Shown here in pieces: positions 60,492 to 64,000 of a DNA stretch of 64,000 nt (position 1 is the stretch's first letter; each line of letters starts with the position of its first letter). This stretch comes from JANTGF01 sp963750735 (GTDB taxonomy: Bacteria; Bacteroidota; Bacteroidia; Bacteroidales; VadinHA17). The notes below the pieces were generated by a model. It was not told where the DNA came from. It did no database searches and saw nothing but the letters and a program-made list of their open reading frames with translations. The position numbers were made by a program, and so were the translations under genes. The DNA is taken from positions 186,001-250,000 of the forward strand of contig CAVVRY010000002.1 of the NCBI GenBank assembly GCA_963750735.1. Direction: 5' to 3'.

Positions 60492-60649
60492 CATTCCTTT
60501 CGGGGTACATTGGTCAATTCATACCAGGTGTGATTTGCCTATGTTTTATTGTTTATGGTTAAATCTAAGTTTAGCCATTTAACCCCACCTTCAAGTACGT
60601 GAACCATTAAAGATTTTTCATTAATCCATACGGTATAACTAATTAAATC

Positions 60650-63600
60650 ATGTTAAATAGAGTAATCAGGTTTTTCCTTGAAAACAAGCTGGTGACCTTT
60701 CTAATGCTTCTGGTTTTTATCGGTTGGGGGATTGTTACAGCTCCATTTGAATGGGAAACTGGAATTTTCCCCCGTGATCCTGTTCCCGTTGATGCTATTC
60801 CTGATATTGGGGAAAATCAACAAATTGTATATACAGAATGGCCAGGACGATCTCCGCAGGATATCGAAGATCAAATTTCATACCCTCTTACTACCTCGCT
60901 TTTGGGTATTCCTGGAATAAAAACTATTCGGAGCAACTCCATTTTTGGGGTTTCCAGTATCTATATCATCTTTGAAGATGATGTAGAATTCTATTGGAGC
61001 AGGACCCGCATTCTGGAAAAGCTAAGCTCTCTTCCTGCCGGAACCCTTCCTGAAGATGTAAATCCAAGCCTGGGGCCGGATGCCACTGCACTGGGTCAGA
61101 TATACTGGTATACACTTGAGGGCCGTGATAAAAATGGAAAACCAGCTGGAGGTTGGGATCCACATGAGTTGAGAACTATTCAGGATTACTATGTTCGTTA
61201 TTCCCTGACTGCAGCTAAAGGAGTTGCCGAAGTGGCTTCTATAGGTGGATTTGTTAAGGAATACCAGGTGGATATTGATCCAATGGCCATGAAGGCACAT
61301 GGAGTAAATGTTACACAAATTATGGCAGCTGTTAAGAACAGTAACCTTGATATAGGTGCCCGCACAATAGAATTTAACCGGGTTGAGTATCTGGTGCGTG
61401 CTCTTGGATATATTAAAAGCCTGGAAGATCTTGAAAAGAGTGTTGTAAGTGTTAGGAATAATGTCCCAATTCGCTTAAAAGATGTTGCCAAAATAAATTA
61501 TGGACCAGCAACCCGTAGGGGAGGCCTTGATAAGGGTGGTGCTGAAGCAGTTGGGGGTGTTGTTGTTGCCCGGTATGGTGCCAATCCCTTGCAAACCATT
61601 GAAAACGTGAAGACCAAGATTGAAGAAATTGCACCTGGCCTTCCATCAAAAACACTTGAGGATGGTACAGTCTCAAAGGTAACCATAGTTCCATTTTACG
61701 ATAGAACAGGATTAATCAAAGAAACCCTTGGCACTCTTGAGGAAGCCATCTCTCTGGAGCTCCTGATAAGTATACTAGTAGTAATAGTTCTGGCATTTAA
61801 CCTTAGAGCCTCATTTTTAATATCAAGTCTTTTGCCCCTAGGTGTATTGATGGCATTTATAGCTATGAGGCAATTTAATGTTGATGCGAATATTGTAGCA
61901 CTCTCTGGAATTGCCATTTCAATCGGGGTAATGGTTGATGTAGGTGTTGTCTTCACTGAAAATATTATCAGACATCTGGAAATGAAAGAAAATATTGCTG
62001 CACGAGGTAAAAAATTACTTACAGTGATATATGATGCAACTACTGAAGTGGCAGGTGCTGTATTTACAGCTGTAACAACTACAATTGTAAGCTTTTTGCC
62101 TGTATTTGCCATGGAAGCAGCAGAGGGCAAATTATTTAAACCACTTGCATTTACTAAAACCTTTACCATGCTGGCGGCTTTATTAATTGGTTTGTTTATC
62201 ATACCAACACTGGCCCACATGGTATTCTCAATCAGATTGGATAAAAGCAAGATTAAGAAATTTCTGAACCTGACCTTAATAATTGCTGGTGTGGCAATCA
62301 CAATTACCACTGGATATTATATCGCACTCGCTTTAACTGCATATGGATTAAATGGATTCTTTGGTGAAAGGTGGTCAGAATCAAAAAAATTCTGGTTGAA
62401 CTACATAAACATTGTGATTACGGTTATGATCATAGTGTTCTTTCTCTCAAAGGTCTGGATGCCTCTGGGTGCTCAAAATACACTTTTTGTGAATTTTCTA
62501 TTTGTTATTGCTATAGTTGCAATTGTATTGGGATTTCTCTCGATGGTGGTTTTCTTTTATTCAAGTATCCTGAAGTGGGCATTGAAGCATAAGTGGCTGT
62601 TCCTAACGACGCCATTATTTATCATTTTATTTGGTATAACTGCCTGGCAGGGATTCAGCACAATCTTTGGATTCATGCCCAAATTTGTAAAGGAAACATC
62701 TGTATACAGAAAGTTGGACTCTTCTTTGCCCGGAATGGGAAAAGAATTTATGCCTTCCCTGGATGAGGGTTCATTCCTTCTCATGCCAACCACTATGCCT
62801 CATTCTGGCATTCAGGAAAATCTTGAAGTAATTAGGATATTGGATAAGCGAGTAAATTCTATTCCTGAGGTTGAAAATGTTGTAGGTAAATGGGGTAGGG
62901 TTAATTCCGCACTTGATCCGGCTCCAACTTCCATGTATGAAAACGTGATTAACTATAAACCCGAATACATCTTAAATAAAAGGGTCACCGAATGCGGTTT
63001 AAAGTGAATAAGGAAGGAGCCTATATGTTGACGAATGGGACTATATATAATCCTAAGGAAGAAGATTTTCGCCAGGTCAGCAAGGAGTTTCTTATTGAAG
63101 ACAGAAATGGTGAATATTTCCGTCAATGGAGAGATGAAATAACAACACCAAATGATATTTGGGAGGAAATAATAAAACAGGCATCAATTCCTGGATTGAC
63201 CTCAGCACCAAAATTGCAGCCAATTGCAACAAGATTGGTCATGTTACAAACTGGAATGCGGGCACCCATGGGAATAAAAGTTTTTGGTCCAGACCTCGAG
63301 GCAATTGAAAAAGTGGGACTTGAGCTTGAACAACACCTGAAGCAAGTTGAGGGAGTCTCACCCATGTCGGTATTTGCTGATCGGGTTGTTGGGAAACCAT
63401 ATTTAGAATTGGAGATCGATAGAGATGCAATAGCCCGGTATGGGTTAAGTGTGCAGAGTCTGCAAACAGTTTTATCTGGTGCCATTGGAGGAATGAAGCT
63501 AACGACAACTGTTGAAGGACGTGAGAGATTCCCTGTTCGTATGCGTTATGCCCGGGAATACAGGGATAATCCGGAGGATCTGAAGAGAATTCTTATTCCA

Positions 63601-64000
63601 ACTCCAATGGGAGGGCAAATTCCCCTTGGTGAACTGGCTACTATAAATTATGTGCGTGGTCCACAAATGATTAAAAGTGAAAACACCTTCCTTGTAGCAT
63701 ATGTTATTTTCGACAAAAAAGAAGGATATGCTGAGGTTGATGTTGTGGAAAATGCCCAGGCATATTTGAATGATCTGATTGATTCAGGTGATTTTGAGCT
63801 ACCTGCCGGAGTTAGTTATGTTTTTACTGGTAACTATGAAAATCAGATCCGTGCAACAAAACGACTTCTGATAGTGGTTCCCATATCACTTATAATAATC
63901 TTTTTGGTACTCTACTTTCAGTTCAGGTCTGTTACATCAACAACCTTAATATTTTCTGGAATTATTGTTGCCATATCCGGAGGATTTATTATGCTTTGGC
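60650..64000 (+). CDS. cusA: CusA/CzcA family heavy-metal efflux RND transporter (one frameshift, cut by window end)
   Basis: Inner-membrane metal pump. At least 1117 residues lie in the window and the gene runs past the right edge. The opening MLNRVIRFFLENKLVTFLM and the motif NQQIVYTEWPGRSPQDIEDQI are standard. VMVDVGVVFTENIIRHLE is the membrane region with the proton-relay Asp. The frame is lost near 62990, where one base is missing from an A-rich site; the next frame continues GHRMRFKVNKEGAYML, then the second porter half (QWRDEIT, MRAPMGIKVFG, IARYGLSVQSLQ), and into membrane helices. Extra hydrophobic segments lie near residues 540-700. Confidence 0.9.

Noticed and set aside
1..64000. 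CRISPR array, prophage, insertion sequence or restriction/defence island
   Set aside because: No regularly spaced repeats, transposase, integrase, capsid, Cas or restriction motifs were seen; the short repeats present are inside single genes or one small gap.

Overview
The window is a stretch of a Bacteroidota chromosome. It is AT-rich, Shine-Dalgarno sequences are weak, and the clearest promoter matches the Bacteroidota form TTTG-N19-TAnnTTTG. Typical protein families are present: DUF6150, HYC_CC_PP, DUF6807, DUF6599, a DUF1501/DUF1800 pair, a T9SS C-terminal sorting domain, GH92/GH95/GH127 enzymes and a SiaB-type kinase. I cannot fix the order or genus. I see no phage, insertion sequence, integrase, CRISPR array, rRNA or SusC/SusD pair. 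One tRNA gene (Val, GAC) is present.

Layout. 0-2.1 kb: tail of an RND efflux pump ending at a strong terminator. 2.2-8.8 kb: a GH95 fucosidase, a methyltransferase, a SiaB-like signalling protein, a rhodanese, ComF and an NmrA-type reductase. 9.1-12.6 kb: UbiX, a sirtuin and DNA primase. 12.6-17.9 kb: two paralogous lipoproteins and a large TerB-like/ABC ATPase/permease fusion. 17.9-21.8 kb: DUF1501/DUF1800, tRNA-Val and a two-domain VOC protein. 21.9-31 kb: a minus-strand glycan block (GH5 with two CBM6 and a T9SS tail, GH92, sulfatase, aldo/keto reductase, PHP phosphodiesterase). 31-34.5 kb: a HerA-like ATPase and HtpX. 34.5-40.1 kb: two glycosyltransferases, DUF362, DUF6599, a DNRLRE lipoprotein, a DUF2007-like protein and a CoA-binding protein, many of them broken. 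40.2-42 kb: a phosphoesterase and a DUF1295 membrane protein. 42.3-49.4 kb: a plus-strand sugar cluster (DUF1080, GH127, sugar isomerase, ThuA, PmoA/DUF6807, Gfo/Idh/MocA). 49.5-53.8 kb: a TetR-controlled redox operon. 53.8-58.7 kb: an FtsX-like permease and a TetR-ABC ATPase-permease unit. 58.9-64 kb: DUF6150, an HMA-AraC regulator, HYC_CC_PP and a CusA/CzcA pump, which look like a copper or heavy-metal response locus.

How the genes work together. The two carbohydrate blocks would attack fucosylated, mannosylated, sulfated and arabinofuranosyl glycans outside the cytoplasm. The DUF1080/ThuA/Gfo-Idh/isomerase set fits the oxidise-then-cleave (3-keto-sugar) route. The metal locus pairs a small metal-binding-domain regulator with an efflux pump. 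Both RND pumps carry extra hydrophobic segments between the two repeats of the fold.

Quality warning. At least 18 loci are interrupted by single-base indels in otherwise well-conserved proteins. Several are an extra G in a GGG run on the coding strand. These look more like consensus errors than natural pseudogenes. Interrupted genes are given at full inferred span, and loci with three or more breaks are typed as pseudogene. The 9.1-20.5 kb and 28.8-34.5 kb stretches are free of such breaks.
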